A stretch of DNA of 64,000 nt from Halobiforma lacisalsi AJ5 (lineage in GTDB: Archaea; Halobacteriota; Halobacteria; Halobacteriales; Natrialbaceae): assembly GCF_000226975.2 (NCBI RefSeq), contig NZ_CP019285.1, forward strand, positions 868,001-932,000, given 5' to 3'. This document shows positions 46,049-54,065 of this stretch, in pieces. Both the position numbers and the translations under genes were made by a program. A model generated the notes under the pieces. It did not search any database and was not told where the DNA came from. It saw nothing but the letters and a program-made list of their open reading frames with translations. Each line of letters starts with the position of its first letter. Positions within the stretch are counted from its first letter, which is position 1.

Positions 46049-47067
46049 GTGAACGCTGCCAGCCCTCCATCCGGTTCGGACGACGGCGTCCCTCCGCCCG
46101 GCGCAATCCGTTTTCGCACCACCTCGCCCGGGTCGCCGATCGGTTCCCCGACCTCCTCCCCTTTCTCGCCGTTCCGTTACTCACGACGTTGCTCGATGCG
46201 GACGGCGTGAGGCGAACGATCGCCGAAGCCGGGAACCGGGTCTCGATCAACTTCGAGTTCCGGTTTCCGGACCCGTTCCTCGACCTCTGGTCGTTCGTCG
46301 ATCCACCCGCGCCGACGGCCGCCTCGAGCACGGGCGGGTCCGTTCCGTTCGCCCCCGCTCCCGTCGATCCCCCGACCGCGACCGGAGCCGGCGACGTCAC
46401 CGTCGACCTGGCGTTCCAGTCCCGCTCGGTCCCGCTCGGAGAAGCCGGACCGGGACTGATCGCCGGATTGCTTGCGCTGCTGGTCGCGTACGCCGCGGTG
46501 TTCTCGGTCGTCTACGCGGTCTACGTGGGCGGGATCGACCGACGACTCCGGGGCGAGCCGATAGCGGTCGTCGACTGCGTTCGGTCCTACGCGGGCCGCT
46601 TTCTGGCGTACTTCGCGATTCTCTTCGGCGTCTTCCTCCTCGCCGTTCCGATACTGGCGGTCGCACCGGTGCTGATACTCCTCGCCCTCCCCGTCGCGTT
46701 GCTCGCCATGTACCTCTTCTACGGCGTGCCGTTCCTGTTCGTCGTCGCGGACCTCCCGGTCCTCGAGGCGTTTCGCCGATCGTACCGACTCGCCCTCGAG
46801 GGCGGCCCCTATCTGCGGTTCGGCGCGTGGTACTTCGTCGTCACCCTGATCGCCTCCCCGATCGTTTCGGTCGTCGTTTCGGCCGGCGGCCCCGTCGGGT
46901 TCCTCCTCGGGTTGACCCTCGTCGTGCCGCTGTCGGTGCTCCTGACGGCCGCGACGGTCTCGTTCTTCGACGAATTCGTCGGGCAGTCGTCCGGGGCCGG
47001 AGTCGAAACCGGGGTCGACGGTGGCGCCGCCCCCCACGGAGGCGGAAGCAATGACTGGACCGACTGA
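46049..47067 (+). CDS. Multi-pass membrane protein, probably frameshifted near its start
   Basis: The clear coding frame ends at 47067 and has about five or six transmembrane helices (for example LIAGLLALLVAYAAVFSVVY). In that frame no ATG, GTG or TTG occurs before TTG 46189, yet the translation upstream (LARVADRFPDLLPFLAVPLL) is plainly the first helix of the same protein. A GTG at 46049 in the next frame, with an AT-rich box about 30 bases before it, looks like the original start. A one-base shift between about 46085 and 46115 would join them. Function unknown. Confidence 0.6.
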
Positions 47068-47293
47068 TGCCGCGTCCTCGAGTTCCGAGAACGGGAACGC
47101 GACCGGCCGCCGCGTCGCTTCGGCCCTTCGGCTCGCGGCGCTCGCGCTCGTGATCGTCGGCTTCGTCGGCTGGGCAACCGAGGACGCCGCCTTCGACCTC
47201 GAGTCGCCGTACACGATCGCCTTCGGGCTGGGCGTTGCCTGCGCCATCGCATCGATTTACCTCGGGATCTTTCTAGCAGAGAGCGAGGAGTGA
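47051..47293 (+). CDS. Small two-helix membrane protein (80 aa)
   Basis: 80 residues starting at ATG 47051, overlapping the previous gene's end by 17 bases. GGAGGCG shortly before it can act as a ribosome binding site for coupled translation. A Ser/Asn-rich N-terminus precedes two hydrophobic segments (ALRLAALALVIVGFVGW and IAFGLGVACAIASIYLGIFL). Function unknown; likely works with the upstream membrane protein. Confidence 0.65.
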   Translation: MTGPTDAASSSSENGNATGRRVASALRLAALALVIVGFVGWATEDAAFDLESPYTIAFGLGVACAIASIYLGIFLAESEE

Positions 47294-47377
47294 CCGGAGA
47301 ATCGACCGTCGGACTCTCCTCGAGGGGGCTAATTTCGATTCGAAAACCGTATCCCGCCGGTACCAGAACTCGGCTAC

Positions 47378-48472
47378 ATGGACCCGCGAATCCGCGAACA
47401 CGCCGAGATCATCGCTAACCACTCCGTCGACCTCCAGGAAGGCGACAACGTCGTCGTCGACGCCCACCCCGTCGCCGAGGACCTGGTCGTCGCCCTCCAC
47501 GAGGTCATCGGCGAGAAGGGTGCGAACCCGCTGACGACGACACAGCGGGCCGGCAAGCGACAGCGACGCGCGTTCCTCCGGAACTCGGACGGCGAGTTCG
47601 AGACCCCCGAGCACGAACTCGCCCTGATCGAGAACACGGACGTCTACATCGCCGTCCGGGCCAGCGACAACGTCACCCAGACCGGCGACGTCGACCCCGA
47701 GACGAGTTCGGCCTACCGCCAGGCCCGCCGACCGATCCTCGAGGAGCGACTCGGCATCCGCTGGTGTCTCACGCAGTTCCCCGCCCCGGCCAACGCCCAG
47801 CTGGCCGAAATGAGCACGGAAGGGTACGAGAACTTCGTCTGGGACGCGGTCAACAAGGACTGGGCGGAACAGCGCGAGCACCAGGCCAACATGGTCGAAA
47901 TCCTCGACCCCGCCGACGAGGTTCGCATCGTCAGCGGCGACACCACCGACGTGACGATGTCCGTCGACGGCAACCCGACGATCAACGACCACGCCGAGCA
48001 CAACCTGCCCGGCGGCGAGGTCTTCACCGCGCCCGTCCCCGACAGCGTCGAGGGCGAGGTGCTGTTCGACATGCCGCTCTACCACCAGGGCCGGGAGATC
48101 ACGGACGTCTACCTCGAGTTCGAGGACGGTGAGGTCGTCGACCACTCGGCGGCGAAAAACGAGGAGACGCTGACCGAGGTCCTGAACACGGACGACGGTG
48201 CGCGCCGCCTGGGCGAACTCGGCATCGGGATGAACCGCGACATCGACGAGTTCACGTACAACATGCTCTTCGACGAGAAGATGGGTGATACGGTCCACAT
48301 GGCAGTCGGTCGCGCCTACGACGACACCGTCGGCGAGGGCAACGAGGCCAACGACTCGGCGGTCCACGTCGACATGATCGTCGACATGAGCGACGATTCG
48401 TTCATCGAGGTCGACGGGGACGTGGTCCAGCGGAACGGGACCTTCCGGTTCGAGGACGGCTTCGAGGAGTAA
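47378..48472 (+). CDS. Aminopeptidase, M29 family
   Basis: Cobalt/zinc-type aminopeptidase that trims N-terminal residues from peptides. 364 residues, near the family's usual 370-410. Metal-binding and catalytic segments are recognisable: LPGGEVFTAPVPDSVEGEV, the HQGREITDVYLEF region, FGIGMN-like ELGIGMNRDIDEF, and MAVGRAYDD with SAVHVDMIVDM near the C-terminus. The last 51 bases of the gene, including the stop, are repeated exactly at 48567-48617. Confidence 0.92.
   Translation: MDPRIREHAEIIANHSVDLQEGDNVVVDAHPVAEDLVVALHEVIGEKGANPLTTTQRAGKRQRRAFLRNSDGEFETPEHELALIENTDVYIAVRASDNVTQTGDVDPETSSAYRQARRPILEERLGIRWCLTQFPAPANAQLAEMSTEGYENFVWDAVNKDWAEQREHQANMVEILDPADEVRIVSGDTTDVTMSVDGNPTINDHAEHNLPGGEVFTAPVPDSVEGEVLFDMPLYHQGREITDVYLEFEDGEVVDHSAAKNEETLTEVLNTDDGARRLGELGIGMNRDIDEFTYNMLFDEKMGDTVHMAVGRAYDDTVGEGNEANDSAVHVDMIVDMSDDSFIEVDGDVVQRNGTFRFEDGFEE
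48422..48472. repeat. 51-bp direct repeat, copy 1 (end of the M29 gene)
   Basis: Identical at every position to 48567-48617, from the GTGGTC codons to the TAA stop. This copy is in the native position at the end of the aminopeptidase gene. The 94 bases between copies contain a terminator-like hairpin and a GTCGC-gaa-GCGAC hairpin. Confidence 0.9.
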
Positions 48473-48475
48473 TCC

Positions 48476-48508
48476 CCGCGACGAACGGAGTGAGTCGCGG
48501 TCTTTTTC
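48476..48508 (+). terminator. Terminator-like hairpin after the M29 gene
   Basis: CCGCGAC (48476-48482) pairs with GTCGCGG (48494-48500), followed at once by a T-rich run (TCTTTTT). Archaeal terminators need mainly the T-run; the stem is extra. It lies between the two copies of the 51-bp repeat. Confidence 0.5.
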
Positions 48509-48566
48509 ATCGAAGTTTTTGCGCGAGCCGTCGCGAAGCGACGCGAGCGGAAAAAGTTCGGTGCAG

Positions 48567-48617
48567 GTGGTCCAGCGGAACGGGACCTTCCGGTTCGAGG
48601 ACGGCTTCGAGGAGTAA
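48567..48617. repeat. 51-bp direct repeat, copy 2
   Basis: Exact second copy of the aminopeptidase gene's end, 145 bases after the first. It has no start codon and is not part of a gene. Two identical copies flanking short inserted DNA suggest a recent duplication or an insertion by recombination between short repeats. Confidence 0.9.
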
Positions 48618-48716
48618 CGTCCCGACTCGAGTCTCGACTACCCACCGGTCCTCCGGTCCTCCCGCCGGCCGGGCATCCTGCTATACGTTTATCACGTCCC
48701 GCTCGGTAGGTTGGGT

Positions 48717-49139
48717 ATGGCAATTCTCGTCGCCTACGACGGCTCCGAACCCGCACGGAAGGCAGTCACTCGAGCGTTCGACGAGTACCCTGACGAGGAG
48801 CACGTGTTGCTGCGAGTCGTCGAGGCCGCGGGCGGCTCTACCGGGGCCGGCATCAACCTCGCACAGGAGGCGCTCAAGGACATGCGCGAAGAGGCCTCCG
48901 ACGACGTCGAGGACCACGTCGCCGACCTCGAGGTCGGTGACGACGTCGATTACCGCACCGAGGTCGTCGTCGGCGATCCTGCCCACGAGGTCGTCGAGTA
49001 CGCCGAGGACGAGGACAACGACGTCGACCACATCTTCGTCGGCAGCCACGGGCGTTCGGGCGTCTCCCGGGTACTACTCGGCAGCGTCGCGGAAAAGATC
49101 GTGCGACGAGCGCCGGTTCCGGTGACGGTCGTCCGCTGA
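48717..49139 (+). CDS. Universal stress protein (UspA family)
   Basis: 140 residues: AILVAYDGSEPARKAVTRAF at the N-terminus and the ATP-binding pattern GSHGRSGVSRVLLGSVAEKI at the end (G-2x-G-9x-GS). Thus an ATP-binding type UspA. A TTTATC box (48688-48693) 27 bases before ATG 48717 decides for this start over TTG 48711. Cytoplasmic; exact role in stress unknown. Confidence 0.9.
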   Translation: MAILVAYDGSEPARKAVTRAFDEYPDEEHVLLRVVEAAGGSTGAGINLAQEALKDMREEASDDVEDHVADLEVGDDVDYRTEVVVGDPAHEVVEYAEDEDNDVDHIFVGSHGRSGVSRVLLGSVAEKIVRRAPVPVTVVR

Positions 49140-49179
49140 TTCGAACCGTCGCCGACTCGAGCGAGTCGACGGGCTCCAT

Positions 49180-49953
49180 TCATTGCGTGTTCGTCATCCC
49201 GCCGTCGACGACCAGCGACTCCCCGTTGACGTACCCCGCGAGGTCGCTCGCGAGGTACAGCGCCGCATCGGCGACGTCCTCCGGCTGGCCCGCCCGTCGG
49301 GACGGGATCGCCTCGAGGAACTGGTCTTCGGCCTCGGTGCCGATGATGGCGTAGTCCTCGGTCGTCATCTTCGTCTCGATCAGCCCCGGATGGATCGCGT
49401 TCACGCGAACCCCGTCGGGGCCGAGTTTCGCAGCCATGGAGTAGGTCAGGAGTCGGACCGCGCCTTTCGTCCCGCAGTACGTGACGAACTCGCCGGACCC
49501 CTCGAGCCCGGCGACCGACGAGAGGTTGATGATAGCGCCGCCCTCGCCCTCGACCATCCGTTTCGCGGCCGCCTGCGCGCCGAAGTAGACGCCCTTGACG
49601 TTGATATCCATCATCCGATCGAACGCCTCTTCGTCGACCTCGAGGAACTCCTCCCCGTGGAAGATCCCCGCGTTGTTGACCATCACGGTGACGCCGCCGA
49701 ACTCCTCGGCCGCCTCGACGGCTGCCTCGAGGTCCGCGACGTTCGAGACGTCACATTCGACGAACGTCGCCTCGGCGTCGGTCTCTTCCGGAATCAGTTC
49801 GTGGGTCGGGGTCCCGCCTTCGCGGGGTTCCTCCTGCAGGTCCGCGATCACGACGTCGGCTCCCTCCGCCGCGAATCGACGGGCGATCGCCCGACCGTTG
49901 CCGCTCGAGCCGCCGGTTACAACCGCTACGTCGTCAGTGAGCATTGGTGACAT
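49180..49953 (-). CDS. Short-chain dehydrogenase/reductase (SDR)
   Basis: 257 residues, classical SDR: cofactor motif TGGSSGNGRAIA (13-24), an acidic residue after beta-2 (IADLQ) suggesting NAD preference, NNAG (93-96), catalytic Ser146, Tyr159 and Lys163 (YCGTK). It resembles glucose/3-oxoacyl-ACP reductase-type SDRs of haloarchaea. A TTAATATT box about 27 bases before ATG 49953 supports that start; ATG 49944 is the alternative. Substrate unknown. Confidence 0.9.
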   Translation of the reverse strand: MSPMLTDDVAVVTGGSSGNGRAIARRFAAEGADVVIADLQEEPREGGTPTHELIPEETDAEATFVECDVSNVADLEAAVEAAEEFGGVTVMVNNAGIFHGEEFLEVDEEAFDRMMDINVKGVYFGAQAAAKRMVEGEGGAIINLSSVAGLEGSGEFVTYCGTKGAVRLLTYSMAAKLGPDGVRVNAIHPGLIETKMTTEDYAIIGTEAEDQFLEAIPSRRAGQPEDVADAALYLASDLAGYVNGESLVVDGGMTNTQ

Positions 49954-50099
49954 TGCACAGTTACCTACGGTGCGACGAATATTAACTATACCTATGCTTT
50001 TCACAAACTGCCAGGTCGGCGTGTATCGGAGCGAAAAAGGTCCGAGGAGACCGCTCGAGAGCCGTGCTGTTGGGGGTTTCGGTCGCTCCGGTCGGGGGA

Positions 50100-50642
50100 T
50101 CAGGAATCGATGATCCGAACCTCGCCCTGCTGGCCGACGGGCTGGTACTCACAGCGGTAGGTGTCGATCTCCGCGGTCGCCTCGAAGACGAGCGTCTCGG
50201 TCTCGCCGACGACGTCGTTGCCCGGGGTCGAGTAGTCCGCGACGACCTCCCAGTCTTCGTTCCAGAACGCGACGTTGTGGTGGATCCCGTCCATGTTCTC
50301 CCAGGTGAGTTCGTACTCCCGGCCCTCGACGAGGACCAGCGTCGGGTTCTCGACGCGATCGATGGCGGACGGTTCGACGCCGACCCAGCCGCCGACCCAG
50401 CCGTCGAACCGGAGCCGCTCGACGTCGATCCAGGCGTCGCGGTCGGTGGTCCCCTCGGTCGTTTCCGCTTCGTCGACGACCGGTTCGTCCTCGCTCTCGC
50501 CCGGTCCGCCGCCGGCCCCGCCGCTCAGACAGCCGGCGACCGTCGAGGCGGTCGCCGCACCGAGCCCGGCGAGAAACGCTCGCCGTCGACACGGGACGCG
50601 AGCCCGACAGTCGTCGGGTGCTCGGGGATCGCTCGAGACCAT
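50100..50642 (-). CDS. Cupredoxin-like Tat lipoprotein with incomplete copper ligands
   Basis: 180 residues, exported by Tat (CRRRAFLAGLGAATA) and anchored by lipobox VAGC. The C-terminal cupredoxin-like domain has HHNVAFWNEDW and YRCEYQPVGQQGEVRI. The Cys and an upstream His are in place, but the loop after Cys lacks the usual second His and the Met, so a normal blue-copper site is doubtful. A TTATGA box 28 bases upstream supports ATG 50642. It might bind a different metal or act structurally. Confidence 0.75.
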   Translation of the reverse strand: MVSSDPRAPDDCRARVPCRRRAFLAGLGAATASTVAGCLSGGAGGGPGESEDEPVVDEAETTEGTTDRDAWIDVERLRFDGWVGGWVGVEPSAIDRVENPTLVLVEGREYELTWENMDGIHHNVAFWNEDWEVVADYSTPGNDVVGETETLVFEATAEIDTYRCEYQPVGQQGEVRIIDS

Positions 50643-50799
50643 TGCCGGTTCTAGCCCGTGCAGAATCATAAGACGCAGTTGTGCTCGAGCGGACTGTCGG
50701 CCGCGCCGAAACGTTCGCACGGACGACGGCCCACATCGATACCCACCAGGTTGCGTACTCCGGGCTCGCGTTTACCGGGCCGGCGGGCGACGAATCGGT

Positions 50800-51165
50800 A
50801 TGAGCGATCGTTCCGACGAGGCAGCATACACCGAACTGACGCCCGACTCCTGGCACCAGAACGACGAGGGCAACTACTACATCGAGTGTCCGGAGTGTGG
50901 CTCCGCGGCGACACTGATGAACGTGGTCAAGCACGGCCGCTGTAACGGCTACCTCGACCAGCAGGAGGCCGAGACCAAACTCGACGAGGAGCAGTTCGAC
51001 TGTACGGCCAAACTCTGGTTCGAACTCGGCTACACTTCCGATCCGGACGCTGAAATGACCGAGGACGCCGTCGGCGAGTCAGCGGCCGACGTAGAAATGG
51101 AGGAGGGCGTTCCCGCCGAGGGATCGCCGCCGGGGACGGACGGGGCAGTCGACGACGAGGAGTAG
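50800..51165 (+). CDS. Zinc-ribbon-like small protein
   Basis: 121 residues. CxxC in IECPECGSAATL, with Cys in HGRCNGYL and QFDCTAK further on, may form a zinc site. The last third is acidic and disordered (EDAVGESAADVEMEEGVPAE). A TTTACC box about 28 bases upstream supports ATG 50800. It resembles short haloarchaeal proteins of unknown role; the long frame upstream is antisense to the cupredoxin gene. Confidence 0.65.
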   Translation: MSDRSDEAAYTELTPDSWHQNDEGNYYIECPECGSAATLMNVVKHGRCNGYLDQQEAETKLDEEQFDCTAKLWFELGYTSDPDAEMTEDAVGESAADVEMEEGVPAEGSPPGTDGAVDDEE

Positions 51166-51207
51166 CCGTCCCAGAACTCGAGCGCGATCAACGGGAAACG
51201 AAGGAAG

Positions 51208-51720
51208 TCAGTCGTCGATTCGCGTGGCCGGGACGCCGGCTACGGTCGCACCCGGATCGACGTCCTCGGTAACGACGGACCCTGCGCCGACGGCCACGTT
51301 CTCGCCGACCGTGATGTCGCCCAGCAGCGTCGCGTTCGCGCCGATCTCGACCCCGTTTTCGATCGTCGGGTGTCGTTTGACCGGTTCGTCCGCGTCGCCG
51401 CCGAGAGTAACGCCGTGGTACATGTGGACGTCGTCGCCGACTTCGGCGGTCTCGCCGATGACGACACCCATGCCGTGATCGATCGTCACCCGGCGGCCGA
51501 TCGTCGCTCCGGGGTGGATCTCGACGCCGGTCAACAGCCGAACGAGCTGGGAGAACACTCGCGCGAACACTGTGAACCCGCTCGTCCAGAGGCGGTGAGC
51601 GATCCGGTGGCCCCAGACAGCGTGAACGCCGGGATAGCACAGCACGACCTCGAGGCAGCCTTTTGCGGCGGGGTCGCGATCACACATCGCCCGGACGTCC
51701 TCGCGAAGCCGTCGCAGCAT
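51208..51720 (-). CDS. cysE: Serine O-acetyltransferase
   Basis: Transfers acetyl from acetyl-CoA to serine, the step before cysteine synthase. 170 residues, short form lacking most of the N-terminal helical domain. The left-handed beta-helix hexapeptide repeats are visible ([60 protein letters not shown]), with catalytic His in IDHGMG and the Asp of the upstream RLWTSG region to be confirmed. No cysteine synthase gene lies near. Confidence 0.9.
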   Translation of the reverse strand: MLRRLREDVRAMCDRDPAAKGCLEVVLCYPGVHAVWGHRIAHRLWTSGFTVFARVFSQLVRLLTGVEIHPGATIGRRVTIDHGMGVVIGETAEVGDDVHMYHGVTLGGDADEPVKRHPTIENGVEIGANATLLGDITVGENVAVGAGSVVTEDVDPGATVAGVPATRIDD

Positions 51721-51792
51721 CTGTAGTGGGTTGGAATCCGGGGCTGGCGGTCTAAAAGGGTTCGTTTCGGTCGCCGCTCGGTCGGGGAGAGG

Positions 51793-52461
51793 TCACTTCC
51801 CGCGTGCGAGCCGTCGACCGATGCGCTCGGGCAGGCCCGCCTCTCGAACGGCTTCCTGGACCCCCTCGACGTCGTACTCCACGCGATGGGTCTCGACGGT
51901 CATCGCCTCGAGGTCGACCACCGCGTACCCTGCTCTCGGATCGCCGTCCCGGGGTTGGCCGACGCTGCCCGGATTGACAACGATTCCCTCGGTGTACCGT
52001 TCGACGCCCTGAACGTGGGTGTGACCCAGCACGAGCACGTCCTCCTCGTCGAGGAGTCGCGGGGAGAACTCCTCGGGATACGTGTAGCGCGTGTACCGGT
52101 CGGGGTCGTCGGGGTGGCCGTGGACGACCTTGAGCCGGCCGTCGAACTCGACCCGCTCCGTCGGCAGCTCCGCGAGCCATCGGAGCTGATCCGCGGAGAG
52201 TTGCGTCTCGGCGTATTCGACGCCGGCTCGAGCCATCCCGTTGAACCGGAAGGGGGTCTCGGCGGCGACCGCCGCGTCGTGGTTGCCCATTACGGTCGGT
52301 ACCGCCCGTTCCCGGAGTTCGTCGACACAAGCCGCCGGCCATGGGTTGTAGCCGACGACGTCGCCGGCACAGACGAGTTCGTCGACCGGCGGCATGTCCT
52401 CGAGGACTGCCTCGAGTGCGACCCGGTTGCCGTGGACGTCCGAGATGAGTCCGACCTTCAT
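51793..52461 (-). CDS. Metallophosphoesterase
   Basis: 222 residues with a complete calcineurin-like metal site: ISDVHGNRVAL, VCAGDVVGYNPWP, VMGNHDAAV, VVHGHPDDP and LGHTHVQGV. Resembles the broad family of bacterial and archaeal phosphodiesterases of unknown substrate, distinct from the shorter YfcE-like protein at 43758. The region between it and purO (52462-52556) holds nothing more. Confidence 0.88.
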   Translation of the reverse strand: MKVGLISDVHGNRVALEAVLEDMPPVDELVCAGDVVGYNPWPAACVDELRERAVPTVMGNHDAAVAAETPFRFNGMARAGVEYAETQLSADQLRWLAELPTERVEFDGRLKVVHGHPDDPDRYTRYTYPEEFSPRLLDEEDVLVLGHTHVQGVERYTEGIVVNPGSVGQPRDGDPRAGYAVVDLEAMTVETHRVEYDVEGVQEAVREAGLPERIGRRLARGK

Positions 52462-52556
52462 GTCGTGCTCGAGGGTACGGGGGCGAGCGGTTTGTAGGTT
52501 GTCCGGCTGGTCGAGCGGACGGCACGCGGTCGCTATCGTCCGAAGGGGCGAGGAGG

Positions 52557-53153
52557 CTACTCCCCGTTTTCGATCGCCGTCTCGAACCCGTCGCCGGTCA
52601 GGGCCACACCGGCCGCACAGACCTCGTGTTCGAACTCGAGGCCGTAGGCCTCCCGGGCGGCTTCCGCGGCGGTTTCGGCCTCGAACGCGAACACCTCGGG
52701 TGAGTCCTTCTCGTAGGTCGCCACCAGCGTCGGTTCGTCGACGGTCTCCACCAGTAAGGCGTCCTTCCGGACCGTGCCGATCAGCGCCTCGCCGTCGGTC
52801 CCGGCGTCGATCGTCGCCGCGATGCGGGGCGTGTCGTAGTCGTCTTTCTCGTAATCGAGCGCGAGCAGGCTCTCCGCGAGGGCGTCGCGGGCGGGGTAGC
52901 CCGACTCGAGTTTCTCCGCGATGGGGTCGACGTGGGAGCCGTTGCCGAAGGCGGCCGTCTCCCCGGTCGGGGTCTCGACGACACGCAGGCAGTTATAGGA
53001 GACGTAGGGGTTGTCCGTCTCGGGGGCGTCCTCGGTTGGTCCGACGGTGAGCGCGTCGTCTCGAGCGGTGATCTCTCGGTTCGGGAACGAGCGCGAGGAG
53101 ACGCGGTACGCGCCGACCTCCGGGCCGACGACGACGAATCGTCCGACGTACAT
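52557..53153 (-). CDS. purO: IMP cyclohydrolase, archaeal PurO type
   Basis: Closes the ring in the last step of purine synthesis, making IMP. 198 residues, begins [20 protein letters not shown], continuing with RSFPNREI and the YNCLRVV and [12 protein letters not shown] segments that mark PurO. This is an archaea-only enzyme, unrelated to bacterial PurH. ATG 53153 gives the standard N-terminus; upstream codons in the frame are Arg/Pro-rich and not used. Confidence 0.93.
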   Translation of the reverse strand: MYVGRFVVVGPEVGAYRVSSRSFPNREITARDDALTVGPTEDAPETDNPYVSYNCLRVVETPTGETAAFGNGSHVDPIAEKLESGYPARDALAESLLALDYEKDDYDTPRIAATIDAGTDGEALIGTVRKDALLVETVDEPTLVATYEKDSPEVFAFEAETAAEAAREAYGLEFEHEVCAAGVALTGDGFETAIENGE

Positions 53154-53244
53154 ACGCGTCGATGCGCGAGGGTGGGGAAAAGGCATGTCGGTTCGTCGCG
53201 CTCCCGTTCGGGGGTTTATATCGGATGCCGCGACGAACGGCGGC

Positions 53245-53793
53245 GTGACGACGGAGACGGAGTGCCTCGAGGCGTTACGGGAGGCGGCCGAACGGCTCGG
53301 CGAGTCACCGACGAAGGCACAGTACGAGGAACTGGGGCTGACACCGGCGTCGGCGACGATCAGCAGAACCCTCGGCGGGTGGAACGAAGCGAAAGAGCGG
53401 GCGGGACTCGAGACGAATCCGTCGACGGGGTCGCGGGTGGGTCCGAAGCCGGACGACGTTGATCTTCCCGACGGAACGTCCTGGGACGAGCTATCGGTCG
53501 ATCAGCGATGGCACTATCGAAACGCAGAGTGGAACACCGAGCGGTCTCTTCAGCGCCGTACGGACCATCGGAAATGGGTCTACGAGTACAAGCAACGGAG
53601 AGGCTGTAATCAGTGCGGTGAGAGCGATCCACGATGCCTCGACTTCCACCATATCAACGAAGACGAATAAGAGATGGCCGTTGGGAAGATGGTGGCCTTC
53701 GGCTACTCAAGAGACAGGATCGAAAACGAGATCAAAAAACGTCTCCTCCTCTGTGCGAACTGCCACCGAAAGGAACACTACGATCCTCTCTGA
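53245..53793 (+). pseudogene. HNH endonuclease gene interrupted by an in-frame stop
   Basis: A TTTATATC box (53213-53220) about 28 bases before GTG 53245 marks the start. The protein has an HNH-associated repeat ([20 protein letters not shown], then [17 protein letters not shown]) and an HNH nuclease core with CNQCGESDPRCLDFHHINED. At 53668 a TAA stops it at codon 142. The same frame continues, without another stop, through AVGKMVAFGYSRDR and LLLCANCHRKEHYD to TGA 53791-53793. An ancestral Lys codon (AAA) changed to TAA would explain this. The second half is AT-richer than neighbours, suggesting transfer. Confidence 0.75.
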
Positions 53794-53883
53794 TCCGATC
53801 GTCCCAGTTCGTAACACTCTAATACACCTCCGCCGTTACGTATCGATACGTCGGAGCCGATTGAGGTCCGACGAAACATGTCA

Positions 53884-53956
53884 AGTCCCATGGGGTAGCG
53901 GCCAATCCTGAAGCCTTCTGGGGGCTTCGACCCAGGTTCGAATCCTGGTGGGACTA
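53884..53956 (+). tRNA. tRNA-Gln (anticodon CTG)
   Basis: 73 bases. Acceptor stem AGTCCCA (53884-53890) pairs with TGGGACT (53949-53955), discriminator A. The anticodon stem AAGCC/GGCTT closes a seven-base loop TTCTGGG, giving anticodon CTG. T-arm CCAGG-TTCGAAT-CCTGG is perfect. No CCA is encoded. It lies 90 bases downstream of the broken HNH gene; no duplicate of the tRNA 3' end was seen nearby, so no integrated element can be called. Confidence 0.93.
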
Positions 53957-54065
53957 CTTCTCTTCCGTTTCAACTCGAGCGAACAGTCGATGCTCTCCCC
54001 GAGTTTCCAGTTGAAACGAAGGGGTCTACTCGCTGGTCGCGATAGAGTGATACGACCCAGAGACC

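Noticed and set aside
53884..53956. tRNA-Gln as an attachment site of an integrated element.
   Set aside because: I saw no repeated tRNA 3' end or integrase in the flanks.
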